Shown: in pieces, positions 51,051 through 59,802 of the stretch
Layout of the letters: each line of letters begins with the position of its first letter
Numbering within the stretch: the stretch's first letter is position 1
Source of the DNA: JAIRTY01 sp050257395
GTDB lineage: Bacteria; Actinomycetota; Actinomycetes; Streptosporangiales; Streptosporangiaceae
NCBI GenBank assembly: GCA_050257395.1
Contig: JBLMWU010000147.1
Coordinates: 1 to 64,000 of the forward strand
Length of the DNA stretch: 64,000 nt
Direction: 5' to 3'
The notes under the pieces: generated by a model
Database searches by the model: none
Seen by the model: the letters and a program-made list of their open reading frames with translations, nothing else
Told to the model about the DNA's origin: nothing
Program-made: the position numbers and the translations under genes

Positions 51051-51473
51051 GTGGGCACCTACGAGAGCCCGCCGACCGCGGGCCGGTCGGCCAACATGCG
51101 GGCCATCCGGCGGGCCAACACCAAGCCGGAACTGGCCCTGCGCAGCGCCCTGCACCGGCAGGGCTACCGCTTCCGCAAGGACCTGCGGCTCGACCTCGAA
51201 CCCGGGGTGCGGGTGCGGCCCGACATCGCGTTCACCGCCCGGCGGGTCGCGGTCTTCGTGGACGGCTGCTTCTGGCACGCCTGCCCGGAGCACGGCGGCA
51301 AGCCCTCGGTCAACCAGGGCTACTGGGGGCCGAAGCTGCAGCGCAACGTGGAACGGGACCGGGCCGCCGACGCCGCCCTGGCCGCCGCGGGCTGGCAGGT
51401 CGTCCGGGTATGGGAGCACGTGCCGCTGGCCGACGCGATCGCCGAGGTCGTCGCCGCGCTCGGCACGCGCTGA
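51051..51473 (+). CDS. vsr: Very-short-patch-repair endonuclease (Vsr)
   Basis: DNA mismatch endonuclease, 140 aa from the GTG at 51051. Family signatures: SANMRAIRRANTKPELALRSALHRQG, PDIAFTARRVAVFVDGCFWHACPEHG (catalytic Asp of PDIAF and zinc-binding CFWH/CPEH, quoted in part) and GYWGPKLQRNVERD. Vsr nicks 5' of T in T:G mismatches created by deamination of 5-methylcytosine, and is usually next to a cytosine methyltransferase; none is in this window. Confidence 0.9.
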   Translation: MGTYESPPTAGRSANMRAIRRANTKPELALRSALHRQGYRFRKDLRLDLEPGVRVRPDIAFTARRVAVFVDGCFWHACPEHGGKPSVNQGYWGPKLQRNVERDRAADAALAAAGWQVVRVWEHVPLADAIAEVVAALGTR

Positions 51474-51573
51474 CCGATTCACCGGCCCGCCGGGGCCAAC
51501 GGTGGCACACTCGGAACACTGGGCAGGCGCCCACCCTGGGGATCCGGCGCCGCCCGCGGTTTCTGGGGAGCTC

Positions 51574-52068
51574 ATGCGCGTCTACCTGCCCGCCACCCTG
51601 CCAGCGCTGGCGCACCTGCTGCGATCCGGCGAGATCGGCCCGGCGCCGGTCCGCGGCTTCGCGGTGACACCCGCGCTGCGCGAGTGGTACGCCACCGGCG
51701 ACCTGGAGGAACTCGAGTACGTGGCGATGACCCACGCCGCCCGGGCCTCGCTGCGGCTGCTGCTGGACGACCCGGACGCGCCGCGGCGCCGGGTGGTGCT
51801 GGCCGCGGACGTGCCCGACACCGCGGTCCGGCACGACGGCGGCTTCGAGGAAGCGGCCGTGGTGGAGGTCACCGGCCCGATCCCGCTCACCCGGGTGGTG
51901 TCCGGCCACATCGACGACCCGCTCGCCGCCGCCGACATCCAGGCCGCGGTGGCGGCGCTGCCCGCCGCCGACAAGGGCGACGAGGACGCCCGCTTCGCCG
52001 TGGACGGGGCGGAGGGGCACGAGCTGCTCTGGTACGCGACCCAGGAGCTGGCCCACCTGGACGGCTGA
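51574..52068 (+). CDS. DUF6912-like conserved hypothetical protein
   Basis: Protein of 164 aa starting MRVYLPATLPALAHLLRSGE, a beginning I associate with the actinobacterial DUF6912 family. Acidic overall, no signal peptide or membrane segment. Conserved-looking blocks are EYVAMTHAARASLRLL and HELLWYATQELAHL. ATG at 51574 with GGGGAG 4 bases upstream; an earlier ATG at 51502 gives a proline-rich extension without a ribosome-binding site. Function unknown. Confidence 0.7.
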   Translation: MRVYLPATLPALAHLLRSGEIGPAPVRGFAVTPALREWYATGDLEELEYVAMTHAARASLRLLLDDPDAPRRRVVLAADVPDTAVRHDGGFEEAAVVEVTGPIPLTRVVSGHIDDPLAAADIQAAVAALPAADKGDEDARFAVDGAEGHELLWYATQELAHLDG

Positions 52069-52138
52069 CCGGCCCCTGGGCCGCCCGTGCGACGATGGAG
52101 GCACCGCCGAAGACGCCGGGCACAACCCAGGAGAACCC

Positions 52139-53770
52139 ATGGACGCCGTGACCTCCGTCCCCCCGCCAGCGAACGAGCCGGTCCGCCAGTACGTGCCCGG
52201 CAGCCCCGAACGGGCCGCCGTGGAAGCGCGGATCAAGGAGCTGGCCGGGGAGCAGGCCGAGCTGACCATGACCATCGGCGGCCAGCAGCGGCTGGGCGGC
52301 GGTGACCGGATCCCGGTCGTGCAGCCGCACAACCACCGGCACGTGCTCGGCACCCTGGGCAACGCCACCGGCGAGGACGTGGCGGCGGCGATCGCCGCCG
52401 CCCGCGCGGCCGCCCCGGGCTGGCGGGCGCTGTCCTTCGACGACCGGGCCGCGATCTTCCTCAAGGCCGCCGGCCTGCTCGCCGGGCCGTGGCGGGCCAC
52501 CGTCAACGCGGCCACCATCCTCGGCCAGTCCAAGTCCGTGTACCAGGCGGAGATCGACGCCGCCTGCGAGCTGATCGACTTCTGGCGCTACAACGTCCAC
52601 TTCGCCCGGCGGCTGCTCGCGGAGCAGCCGGAGTCCGCCGCCGGGGTGTGGAACCGGATGGAGTACCGGCCGCTGGAAGGCTTCGTGCTGGCCATCTCGC
52701 CGTTCAACTTCACCTCGATCGCGGGCAACCTGCCGACCGCGCCCGCCCTGCTGGGCAACGTCGTGATCTGGAAGCCCTCCCCCACCCAGCAGCTCGCCGC
52801 GCATTACACGATGCGGCTGCTGGAAGCGGCCGGGCTGCCGCCGGGCGTGATCAACCTCGTCACCGGGGACGGGCAGGCGGTGTCGGAGGTGGCGCTGCCG
52901 CACGAGGACCTGGCGGGCATCCACTTCACCGGGTCCACCGCCACCTTCCAGCACCTGTGGCGCACCGTGGGCGGGCACATCGCCGGCTACCGCGGCTACC
53001 CGCGGCTGGTCGGCGAGACCGGCGGCAAGGACTTCGTGATCGCCCACCCCTCGGCCGACCCGGCCGTGCTGTCGGTCGCGCTGATCCGGGGCGCCTTCGA
53101 GTACCAGGGGCAGAAGTGCTCCGCGGCCTCCCGCGCCTACCTGCCGCGCTCACTGTGGGACAGCGGCTTCCGGGACGATTTCCTGGCCGAGGCCGAGTCG
53201 CTCACCATGGGGGACGTGGCCGGCGACCTGTCGCTGTTCCTCGGCGCGGTGATCGACGAGCGGGCGTTCGCCAAGCACACCGGCGCGCTGGCGCGGGCCC
53301 GCGGCCGGGCCTCGGTGCGGGTGCTCACCGGCGGCCAGGCCGACGACGCCGAGGGCTACTTCGTGCCGCCCACGGTGCTGGAGTGCTCCGACCCCGGCGA
53401 CGAGGTGTTCACCACCGAGTACTTCGGGCCGATCCTGGCCGTGCACGTGTACGACGACGCACGGTATGAGGAGATGCTCGGCCAGGCGGCGGACGTGGCG
53501 AAGTACGCGCTGACCGGCGCGGTGATCGCACAGGACCGCGCCGCGATCACGGCGGCCGCGCAGACGCTGCGGTTCTCGGCGGGCAACTTCTACATCAACG
53601 ACAAGCCCACCGGCGCGGTCGTCGGCCAGCAGCCATTCGGCGGCGCCCGCGCCAGCGGCACCAACGACAAGGCCGGCTCGATCCTGAACCTGGTCCGCTG
53701 GGTCAGTCCCCGCGCCATCAAGGAGCTGTTCGTCCCGCCGGCCGACTACCGCTACCCGCACATGGGCTGA
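52139..53770 (+). CDS. pruA: 1-pyrroline-5-carboxylate dehydrogenase
   Basis: L-glutamate gamma-semialdehyde dehydrogenase, 543 aa, NAD-dependent second step of proline breakdown. Features: MEYRPLEGFVLAISPFNFT, cofactor motif FTGSTATFQHLWRTVG, catalytic glutamate in VGETGGKDFVIAHPSAD, catalytic cysteine in FEYQGQKCSAASRAY and C-terminal GARASGTNDKAGS. ATG at 52139 with GGAG upstream. Proline dehydrogenase is not next to it. Its product glutamate could feed the NAD-glutamate dehydrogenase at 39906-44867. Confidence 0.96.
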   Translation: MDAVTSVPPPANEPVRQYVPGSPERAAVEARIKELAGEQAELTMTIGGQQRLGGGDRIPVVQPHNHRHVLGTLGNATGEDVAAAIAAARAAAPGWRALSFDDRAAIFLKAAGLLAGPWRATVNAATILGQSKSVYQAEIDAACELIDFWRYNVHFARRLLAEQPESAAGVWNRMEYRPLEGFVLAISPFNFTSIAGNLPTAPALLGNVVIWKPSPTQQLAAHYTMRLLEAAGLPPGVINLVTGDGQAVSEVALPHEDLAGIHFTGSTATFQHLWRTVGGHIAGYRGYPRLVGETGGKDFVIAHPSADPAVLSVALIRGAFEYQGQKCSAASRAYLPRSLWDSGFRDDFLAEAESLTMGDVAGDLSLFLGAVIDERAFAKHTGALARARGRASVRVLTGGQADDAEGYFVPPTVLECSDPGDEVFTTEYFGPILAVHVYDDARYEEMLGQAADVAKYALTGAVIAQDRAAITAAAQTLRFSAGNFYINDKPTGAVVGQQPFGGARASGTNDKAGSILNLVRWVSPRAIKELFVPPADYRYPHMG

Positions 53771-53858
53771 TCGCCGGGCCGCCGGCGGCCGGCATGCCCG
53801 CACGGCAGCCGGGTACCGGAGCCGTTGCGGATGCGCACCGGCTGGCAGAATTCCCCGC

Positions 53859-54632
53859 ATGCAACCTGTTGCCGTCATCACCGGAGCCAGCAGCGGGATC
53901 GGCGCCGCCACCGCCGTCAGGCTCGCCGCCGCCGGCGCCGGGTACCACGTGGTCCTGGCGGCCCGCCGGGCCAGCCGCATCGAGGAGCTCGCCGCCCGGA
54001 TCCGCGCCGACGGCGGCTCCGCGGAAGCACGGCCGCTCGACGTCACCGACCGGCCCGCGGTGGACGCGTTCGCCGCCTCCCTCGACCGCTGTGACGTGCT
54101 GGTCAACAACGCGGGCGGGGCGTTCGGCGCCGAGCCGGTCGCCGAGGCCGACCCGGCCGACTGGCGGGCCATGTTCGAGGTGAACGTGCTCGGCACCCTG
54201 CACGTCACCCAGGCGCTGCTGCCCCGGCTGGTCGCCAGCGGGGACGGCACCATCGTGGTGCTGTCCTCCACCGCCGGGTTCGTCGCCTACGAGGGCGGCG
54301 GCGGGTACGTGGCCGCCAAGCACGGCGAGCACGCCATCGCCGCCACCCTGCGGCTGGAGCTGGCCGGCCAGCCGGTCCGGGTCATCGAGATCGCGCCCGG
54401 CATGGTCCGCACCGACGAGTTCGCGCTCAACCGCTACCGCGGCGACGCGCAGCGCGCCGACGCGGTCTACGCGGGCGTGCCCGAGCCGCTCACCGCCGAC
54501 GACGTGGCGGACACCATCACCTGGACCGTCACCCGGCCCAGTCACTTCAACGTGGACCTGGTGGTGATCCGCCCCCGCGCCCAGGCGGCCCAGCACAAGG
54601 TGCACCGGCAGACCGGGGGCCAAGCCGGGTAG
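53859..54632 (+). CDS. Short-chain dehydrogenase/reductase
   Basis: Classical SDR, 257 aa. Cofactor loop VITGASSGIGAATAVRLAAAG, NNAG motif at about 84 (LVNNAGGAFG), catalytic serine in VLSSTAGFVA and YxxxK in YVAAKHGEHA. The Arg after the second strand (ARRASR) suggests NADP. ATG at 53859; CAGAAT 7 bases before the start could be a -10 of a leaderless message. Substrate unknown; YdfG-like serine/3-hydroxy acid dehydrogenases are near relatives. Confidence 0.9.
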   Translation: MQPVAVITGASSGIGAATAVRLAAAGAGYHVVLAARRASRIEELAARIRADGGSAEARPLDVTDRPAVDAFAASLDRCDVLVNNAGGAFGAEPVAEADPADWRAMFEVNVLGTLHVTQALLPRLVASGDGTIVVLSSTAGFVAYEGGGGYVAAKHGEHAIAATLRLELAGQPVRVIEIAPGMVRTDEFALNRYRGDAQRADAVYAGVPEPLTADDVADTITWTVTRPSHFNVDLVVIRPRAQAAQHKVHRQTGGQAG

Positions 54633-54635
54633 CGC

Positions 54636-55823
54636 TCAGGCCCGGTAGACCTGCTCCCCGGCGACCCAGGTGCCGCGGGTGCGCAGGTCTCCGTCCAGCC
54701 AGGCCAGGTCGGCCCGGGCGCCGGGCGCGAGGCGGCCCAGGCCGGGCTCGCCGATCAGGTCGGCGGGCACCCGGGTGGCGGCCGCCACCGCGGCGGCCAG
54801 CCCCGCCCCGGCGGACACCAGGTTGGCCACCGCGCGGTCCATCCGCAGCGCCGAGCCGGCCAGCATGCCGTCCGGCCGGACCGGCGCGGCCGCGCCCGGG
54901 GGCAGCCGGATCGGCTCGCCGCCCAGCAGGTAGTCCCCCGGCGGCAGGCCCGCGCACGCCGCCGCGTCGGTGACCAGGCAGATCCGCCCCGGCGCCGCGG
55001 CGAACGCGATCAGGCAGGCCTGCGCCGCGACGTGCACCAGGTCGGCGATGAGCCCGCTGGTCAGCCGCGGGTCGGCGAGCGCCTGCCCGACCACGCCCGG
55101 CTCCCGGTGGTGCAGCGGCCGCTGCGCGTTGTACAGGTGGGTGACCATCCGGGCGCCCGCGTCCGCGGCCGCCGCCACCTGCGCCGCGGTCGCGTCGCTG
55201 TGCCCCACGCTGACCACGGTCCCGGCCGCGGCCAGCTGCCGCACCGCCGCCAGCCCGCCGTCCAGCTCCGGCGCCAGCGTGACCAGCCGCAGCACCCCGG
55301 ACCCGGCCGCGAGCAGCTCGCCGACGGCCGCGGGCGCCGGGGCGGTCAGCCAGGCCGGGTTGTGCGCGCCCCGCCGGGCCGGCGACAGGAACGGCCCCTC
55401 CAGGTGCACGCCGAGCATCCGGGCTCCTCGTTCGATCCGGGGAATGATTTTTCCGGCGGAACGAAGAGCCGCGGCCAGCCGTGGCAACGGGGCGGTCACG
55501 AACGTCGGCAGGAAGGCGGTGGTCCCGGTCTCGGGCAGCCGGCTGGCGACCGCCGCCCAGCCATCGGCATCGGTGTCCCCGAAGTCGGTCCCGTAGTACC
55601 CGTTGACCTGCAGATCCACGAATCCGGGCACGAGCGTCCCGGCCGCCAGCTCGATCCGCTCGCGGCCGCGCCCAGCGTCCGGCGGCGGCGGGCCGGCGCC
55701 CACCGCGGTGATCCGGCCGCCGTCGGCCACCAGGTAGCCGGGTTCGAGCACCGCGGCGTCCCGGCCGGCCACGCCGCCCGCCGCGGGAATCACCCGGGGG
55801 GCGGTGAACAGCAGTCCCGGCAT
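54636..55823 (-). CDS. nagA: N-acetylglucosamine-6-phosphate deacetylase
   Basis: Amidohydrolase removing acetate from GlcNAc-6-phosphate, 395 aa. The early metal region reads VPGFVDLQVNGYYGTDF (Q/N type as in E. coli NagA), followed by GVHLEGPFLSPARRGAHN, VSVGHSDATAAQV, VTHLYNAQRPLHHREPGVVG and CLVTDAAA with the catalytic aspartate. It lies 3 bases after the aldo/keto reductase gene on the same strand, so both are one operon. It would recycle amino sugars from cell wall or chitin. Confidence 0.95.
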   Translation of the reverse strand: MPGLLFTAPRVIPAAGGVAGRDAAVLEPGYLVADGGRITAVGAGPPPPDAGRGRERIELAAGTLVPGFVDLQVNGYYGTDFGDTDADGWAAVASRLPETGTTAFLPTFVTAPLPRLAAALRSAGKIIPRIERGARMLGVHLEGPFLSPARRGAHNPAWLTAPAPAAVGELLAAGSGVLRLVTLAPELDGGLAAVRQLAAAGTVVSVGHSDATAAQVAAAADAGARMVTHLYNAQRPLHHREPGVVGQALADPRLTSGLIADLVHVAAQACLIAFAAAPGRICLVTDAAACAGLPPGDYLLGGEPIRLPPGAAAPVRPDGMLAGSALRMDRAVANLVSAGAGLAAAVAAATRVPADLIGEPGLGRLAPGARADLAWLDGDLRTRGTWVAGEQVYRA

Positions 55824-55826
55824 ACC

Positions 55827-56807
55827 TCAGAGCCCGACGCGGGCCAGCGCCTCCGGCGGGTACCGGTCGCCGGCCGCGGCGCCCACCGGGGCCGCCTCGT
55901 CCAGCGCGGCCAGGTCACCGGCGGTCAGGGTGAGCTCGGTGGCGGCGGCGTTCTGCTCGAGGTAGGCCCGCCGCTTGGTGCCGGGGATCGGGACCACGTC
56001 GCTGCCCTGCGCGAGCACCCAGGCGAGCGCGAGCTGCGCGGGGGTGACCCCCTTGGCCGCCGCGAGCTGCCCGATGACGGCCGCGGCCGCCGCGTTGCGG
56101 CTCAGGTTGCCGCCCTGGAAGCGCGGGTGACGGCGCCGGAAGTCACCCTCGGTGAGGCTGTCCGGGCCGGTGATCGCGCCGGTCAGCAGGCCGCGGCCGA
56201 GCGGGCTGTAGCAGACCAGGCCGATGCCGAGCTCCCGGGCCGCCGGCAGCAGCTCCGCCTCGATGTCCCGGGTGAACAGGGAGTACTCGTACTGGGCGGC
56301 CGTGATCGGGTGGACCTTGTGCGCCCGGCGCATGGTCGCCGGGGCCGCCTCAGAGATGCCGAGGTGGCGGACCTTGCCCGCCCGCACCAGCTCGGCCATC
56401 GCGCCCCAGGTCTCCTCGATGGGCACGTCCGGGTCGATCCGGTGCTGGTAGTAGAGGTCGATGTGGTCGACCCCGAGCCGCTGCAGCGAGCCGTCGCAGG
56501 CCGGCCGCACGTACTCGGGCCGGCCGTTCACCCCCCGCCAGCCGTCCGGCCGTTCCTCCTGGCCGAACTTGGTGGCCAGCACCACCTCGTCCCGGCGGCC
56601 CGCGATGGCCCGGCCCACCAGCCGCTCGTTCGTGAACGGGCCATAGGCGTCGGCGGTGTCCAGGAAGGTCACCCCGAGGTCGAGGGCGCGGTGGATGGTG
56701 GCGATGGACTCGCCGTCGTCAGGGGTGCCGTAGAACTGGGACATTCCCATGCAGCCGAGCCCCAGTTCGGAGACCCCGAGGGTGCCGCCGAGCGTGCGCT
56801 GCTTCAT
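55827..56807 (-). CDS. Aldo/keto reductase
   Basis: NADPH-dependent AKR, 326 aa, (beta/alpha)8 barrel. Catalytic tetrad visible: Asp in FLDTADAYGPFTNE, Tyr of the same loop, Lys in VVLATKFGQEERP and His in DLYYQHRIDPDVP. The cofactor segment is YSPLGRGLLTG with PIPGTKRRAYLEQN near the end. Similar to YakC/AKR13-type enzymes. First gene of the two-gene unit with nagA. ATG at 56807 with GGCGG-rich upstream sequence. Substrate unknown. Confidence 0.92.
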   Translation of the reverse strand: MKQRTLGGTLGVSELGLGCMGMSQFYGTPDDGESIATIHRALDLGVTFLDTADAYGPFTNERLVGRAIAGRRDEVVLATKFGQEERPDGWRGVNGRPEYVRPACDGSLQRLGVDHIDLYYQHRIDPDVPIEETWGAMAELVRAGKVRHLGISEAAPATMRRAHKVHPITAAQYEYSLFTRDIEAELLPAARELGIGLVCYSPLGRGLLTGAITGPDSLTEGDFRRRHPRFQGGNLSRNAAAAAVIGQLAAAKGVTPAQLALAWVLAQGSDVVPIPGTKRRAYLEQNAAATELTLTAGDLAALDEAAPVGAAAGDRYPPEALARVGL

Positions 56808-56879
56808 CCGCCGCCTTTCGCCGGGAGGTACGGCGCCACCTTACCCGGCAGGGTTTCCGGCGCTCCCGCGGCGGTTCCC

Positions 56880-56932
56880 GGCACTCTCGGCTGAACCTCA
56901 GGCACTCCCGGCTGGGCGTCAGGCGCTCTCGC
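56880..56932. repeat. 21-base direct repeat at the Ku 3' end
   Basis: Units starting GGCACTC lie at 56880-56900 and 56901-56921, with a partial third from 56922; the second unit includes the Ku stop codon (56921-56919). Confidence 0.45.
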
Positions 56933-57923
56933 GGCGGCGCCTGCCACCGCTCCCGCTGCCGCTGCCGCGGCCACCGCCCGCGCTGCCCCCGCCCCGGCCG
57001 CGGCCGCCGCCAGCCGCTGCCCTGCCACGCCGCGGGGCCTCCTCCTCTTCTTCCTCCTCGTCCGCGCGGGCGCTCTTGCGCGGCCCGCCGGCCGCCGCCC
57101 CGCGGCCGCCGGCCCCACGGCCGGTCCTGGCGGCGCGGCCGTCTGCCCGCCCGCCGCCCTTGGTCGCCGCGAGGCTCGCCCGCAGCGCCTCGGCGAGGCT
57201 GCCGGCGGCCTCCTCGCTGATCGGGACCACCGGGGCGGCCACCTCCCGGCCGGCCACCTTGGCTTCGACCAGCTCTTCCAGCGCCTCCCGGTAGCCGTCG
57301 TGGAACTCGTCCGGGTCGAAGTCCGTGGTCATGGAGTCGATCAGGGACGCGGCCATCTTCAGTTCCTGCGTGCGCACCGGCACGTCCTCGTCGAGGAACT
57401 TGAAGTCGGGCGTGCGCACCTCGTCCGGCCACAGCAGGGTGTCCAGCACGATGACCCCGCCGCGGACCCGCAGCGCGGCGAGCGACTCACGCTGGCGCAG
57501 CGCCACCCGGGCGATCGCCACCATCCCCGAATCCTCCAGCGCGTCGCGCAGCAGCACGTAGGCGCGGGTGCCGGCCTGCTCGGGCTCGGTGTAGTAGCTG
57601 CGGCCGTGCAGGATCGGGTCCACCTGCTCGGCCGGGGTGAACTGCACCACGTCGATGCTGCGGGTGGTGGGCAGCGGCAGGTCGGCGAAGTCGTCGTCGG
57701 TCAGCACGACCATCTCGCCATCCGGCAGCTCGTAGCCCTTGGCCACGTCGGCGTACGGCACCTCCTGCCCGTCCAGCGAGCAGACCCGCTGGAACCGGAT
57801 CCGGCCGCCGTCCTCCCGGTGGACCTGCCGGAAGGTGACGTCGCGCTGCTCGGTCGCGGCGTACAGCTTCACCGGGATCATCACCAGGCCGAACGAGATC
57901 GCGCCCTTCCACATGCTGCGCAT
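56919..57923 (-). CDS. ku: Non-homologous end-joining protein Ku
   Basis: Bacterial Ku, 334 aa, homodimer that binds DNA ends for repair with LigD. Starts MRSMWKGAISFGLVMIPVKLY at 57923 (quoted in part), with the core beta-barrel region (VCSLDGQEVPYADVAKGYEL, FTPAEQVDPI, SYYTEPEQ) to about residue 255. The C-terminal 75 residues are low complexity: glycine/arginine-rich stretches around a run of seven glutamates. Basic tails occur in some actinobacterial Ku proteins; this one mixes acidic and RG-rich parts. ligD is not in the window. Much longer open frames upstream are not coding. Confidence 0.95.
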   Translation of the reverse strand: MRSMWKGAISFGLVMIPVKLYAATEQRDVTFRQVHREDGGRIRFQRVCSLDGQEVPYADVAKGYELPDGEMVVLTDDDFADLPLPTTRSIDVVQFTPAEQVDPILHGRSYYTEPEQAGTRAYVLLRDALEDSGMVAIARVALRQRESLAALRVRGGVIVLDTLLWPDEVRTPDFKFLDEDVPVRTQELKMAASLIDSMTTDFDPDEFHDGYREALEELVEAKVAGREVAAPVVPISEEAAGSLAEALRASLAATKGGGRADGRAARTGRGAGGRGAAAGGPRKSARADEEEEEEEAPRRGRAAAGGGRGRGGGSAGGGRGSGSGSGGRRRRESA

Positions 57924-58079
57924 GCAGGGTCGATACCCGTTCTGCCTGCTTTCAAGGCATTGCCCGGGCAGCCAGCCGCGCGGTCGTGGTTTGCTGCCGC
58001 CGCTGAGTGGGATGTTTCCCGCCTGAGCGCGGCTGCCATGATGTGTGGACCGCATGGGTGAGGCGGGAGGGATGACCTG

Positions 58080-59507
58080 ATGCCGGAATTCGATGTAGTC
58101 GTGCTCGGGGGCGGCACCGCGGGTGCCCTGGTCGCTGCCGAGGTGGCCCGGGCGGGCCGCAGCGTCGCCCTGGTGGAGGCGGGCCTGGTCGGCGGCGAGT
58201 CCCCCTACCTCGCCTGCATCCCCTCCAAGTCCCTGCTGCAGTCCGCCCGGCGGGGCGAGACCTGGGAGCACGCCGTCGCCCGGCGGGACGAGGTCGCCGG
58301 GCACCTGGACGACAGCGCCGCGGTGGCCCGGCTCGCGGCCGAGGGCGTCGCGCTGATCCGCGGTACCGCCCGGGTCAGCAAGCCCGGGGTGGTCGAGGTC
58401 TCCGGCTCGGGCGCCAACGGCGGGGGCCGCCGCGGGCGCCGCCGCACCGACGGCGACGCGTCCGTCCTGGGCTACGCCGACCTGGTGATCGCCACCGGCA
58501 GCGAGCCGGTCGCGCCGCCCGCCGAAGGGCTCACCGACGTGCCGGTGTGGACCAGCGCGGAGGCCCTGAGCGGCCCGGACCTGCCCCGGCGCCTCATCGT
58601 GCTGGGCGGCGGGCCGGTCGGCTGCGAGTTCACGCAGATCTACGCCTCGTTCGGCTCGCAGGTCACGCTGGTCGAAGCCGAGCCGCAGGTGCTGCCGGAC
58701 GAGGCCGCGTTCACCGGCGAGATCCTCGGTGACGCGCTCCGCCGGACCGGCGCCGACCTGCGCCTGGGCTCGCCGGTGGTGAAAGCCGAGACGCTCGACG
58801 CCGGGCTGGCGCTGACGCTGGCGGACGGCACCCGGCTGGAAGGCGACCGGGTGCTGCTGGCCACCGGCCGGCGGCCGCGGCTGTCCGGGCTCGGCCTGGA
58901 GGCGCTGGGGATCGAGCTCACCCCGGCGGGCGCGCTGCCGGTGGACCCGTCCTGCCGGGTCGGGGCGGGCGCGGGCCAGCCGGGCGGCGCCGCCGGCCCG
59001 GCGGGCGCCGGCCGGGTCTGGGCCGCCGGTGACGTCACCGGCCTCGGCGCGTACACCCACACCGCCGCCTACCAGGCCCGGATCGTGGCGGCCAACATCC
59101 TCGGCGCCGGCCGGGCCGCCGACTACCGGGCCATCCCCCGCGCCGTGTACACCACGCCGTCGGTGTACGCGGTCGGGCTGTCCCCGCGGCACGCCAGCGC
59201 CGCCGGGGTCACCCTGGTGACCGCGGGCCAGGAGCTGGCCGATACCGCCCGCGCGGCAGTGGAGGACGAGGAGCGGGGCCGGGTCGAGCTGTACGCGGAC
59301 GCCGCCCGGGGCAACGTCCTGGCCGGTGCGGCGGCGGCCGGCCCGCACGCGGAAGAATGGATGGGCGAGATCGCACTGGCCATCCGGGCGGCGGTCCCGC
59401 TGAGTGTCCTGGCCGATGCCGTGCACGCGTTCCCGACCTACGGCGAAGCGCTGGAGGCCCCCCTGCGCGAGCTGGCCGGCCGGGCCGGAGGGGAGGACGA
59501 CCGATGA
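58080..59507 (+). CDS. Pyridine nucleotide-disulfide oxidoreductase-family flavoprotein, one redox Cys missing
   Basis: Flavoprotein of the dihydrolipoamide dehydrogenase/mercuric reductase family, 475 aa. FAD loop VVLGGGTAGALVAAEVARAG, NAD loop LIVLGGGPVGCEFTQIYASFG and C-terminal dimer domain with HAFPTYGEAL (His-Glu dyad kept). The redox-active site, normally CxxxxC, is S-P-Y-L-A-C (GGESPYLACIPSK), so the first cysteine is serine and no disulfide can form. It may act as an NAD(P)H-quinone type reductase, like Mycobacterium LpdA-type relatives. Loop insertions rich in Gly/Arg occur near 115 and 300. Coupled to the next small gene by ATGA. Confidence 0.88.
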   Translation: MPEFDVVVLGGGTAGALVAAEVARAGRSVALVEAGLVGGESPYLACIPSKSLLQSARRGETWEHAVARRDEVAGHLDDSAAVARLAAEGVALIRGTARVSKPGVVEVSGSGANGGGRRGRRRTDGDASVLGYADLVIATGSEPVAPPAEGLTDVPVWTSAEALSGPDLPRRLIVLGGGPVGCEFTQIYASFGSQVTLVEAEPQVLPDEAAFTGEILGDALRRTGADLRLGSPVVKAETLDAGLALTLADGTRLEGDRVLLATGRRPRLSGLGLEALGIELTPAGALPVDPSCRVGAGAGQPGGAAGPAGAGRVWAAGDVTGLGAYTHTAAYQARIVAANILGAGRAADYRAIPRAVYTTPSVYAVGLSPRHASAAGVTLVTAGQELADTARAAVEDEERGRVELYADAARGNVLAGAAAAGPHAEEWMGEIALAIRAAVPLSVLADAVHAFPTYGEALEAPLRELAGRAGGEDDR

Positions 59508-59686
59508 GCGAGAACGACCTGGAGAAGCCGGTCCCGGACGCCACGGATCAGGAGATCCCGGTGACCGGGGAGCCCGGCGAGCCGCCGGAGGAGGAGCCCG
59601 GTGCGGAGCTGCCTTTCGACGCCAACGAGGCCGACGCGGCGGAACAGCACCGTGAGGTCCAGCTGGACGAGGATGAATACCGCTAA
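59504..59686 (+). CDS. Small acidic protein
   Basis: Protein of 60 aa beginning MSENDLEKPVPDATDQEIPV, with about one third Asp/Glu, many prolines and no cysteine; probably disordered. The ATG at 59504 overlaps the preceding stop and is preceded by GGGGAGG, so it is translationally coupled to the flavoprotein gene. Function unknown; perhaps an accessory of that enzyme (inference). Confidence 0.65.
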   Translation: MSENDLEKPVPDATDQEIPVTGEPGEPPEEEPGAELPFDANEADAAEQHREVQLDEDEYR

Positions 59687-59802
59687 AGCGGCGACCTGTC
59701 CGCGGATCACGGTGCGTGAGGCCAGATTGACATTCACCGGGACGTAGGATGACCTGGCAAGAAGGTGGACACCCACCTGGCAAGCGCACACCGGGGAGTC
59801 TC

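Noticed and set aside
59727..59750. TTGACA (59727) plus TAGGAT (59745) as the promoter of the second TetR gene
   Set aside because: The spacer would be only 12 bases. The TAGGAT box alone may be a -10, but the pair does not form a normal promoter.
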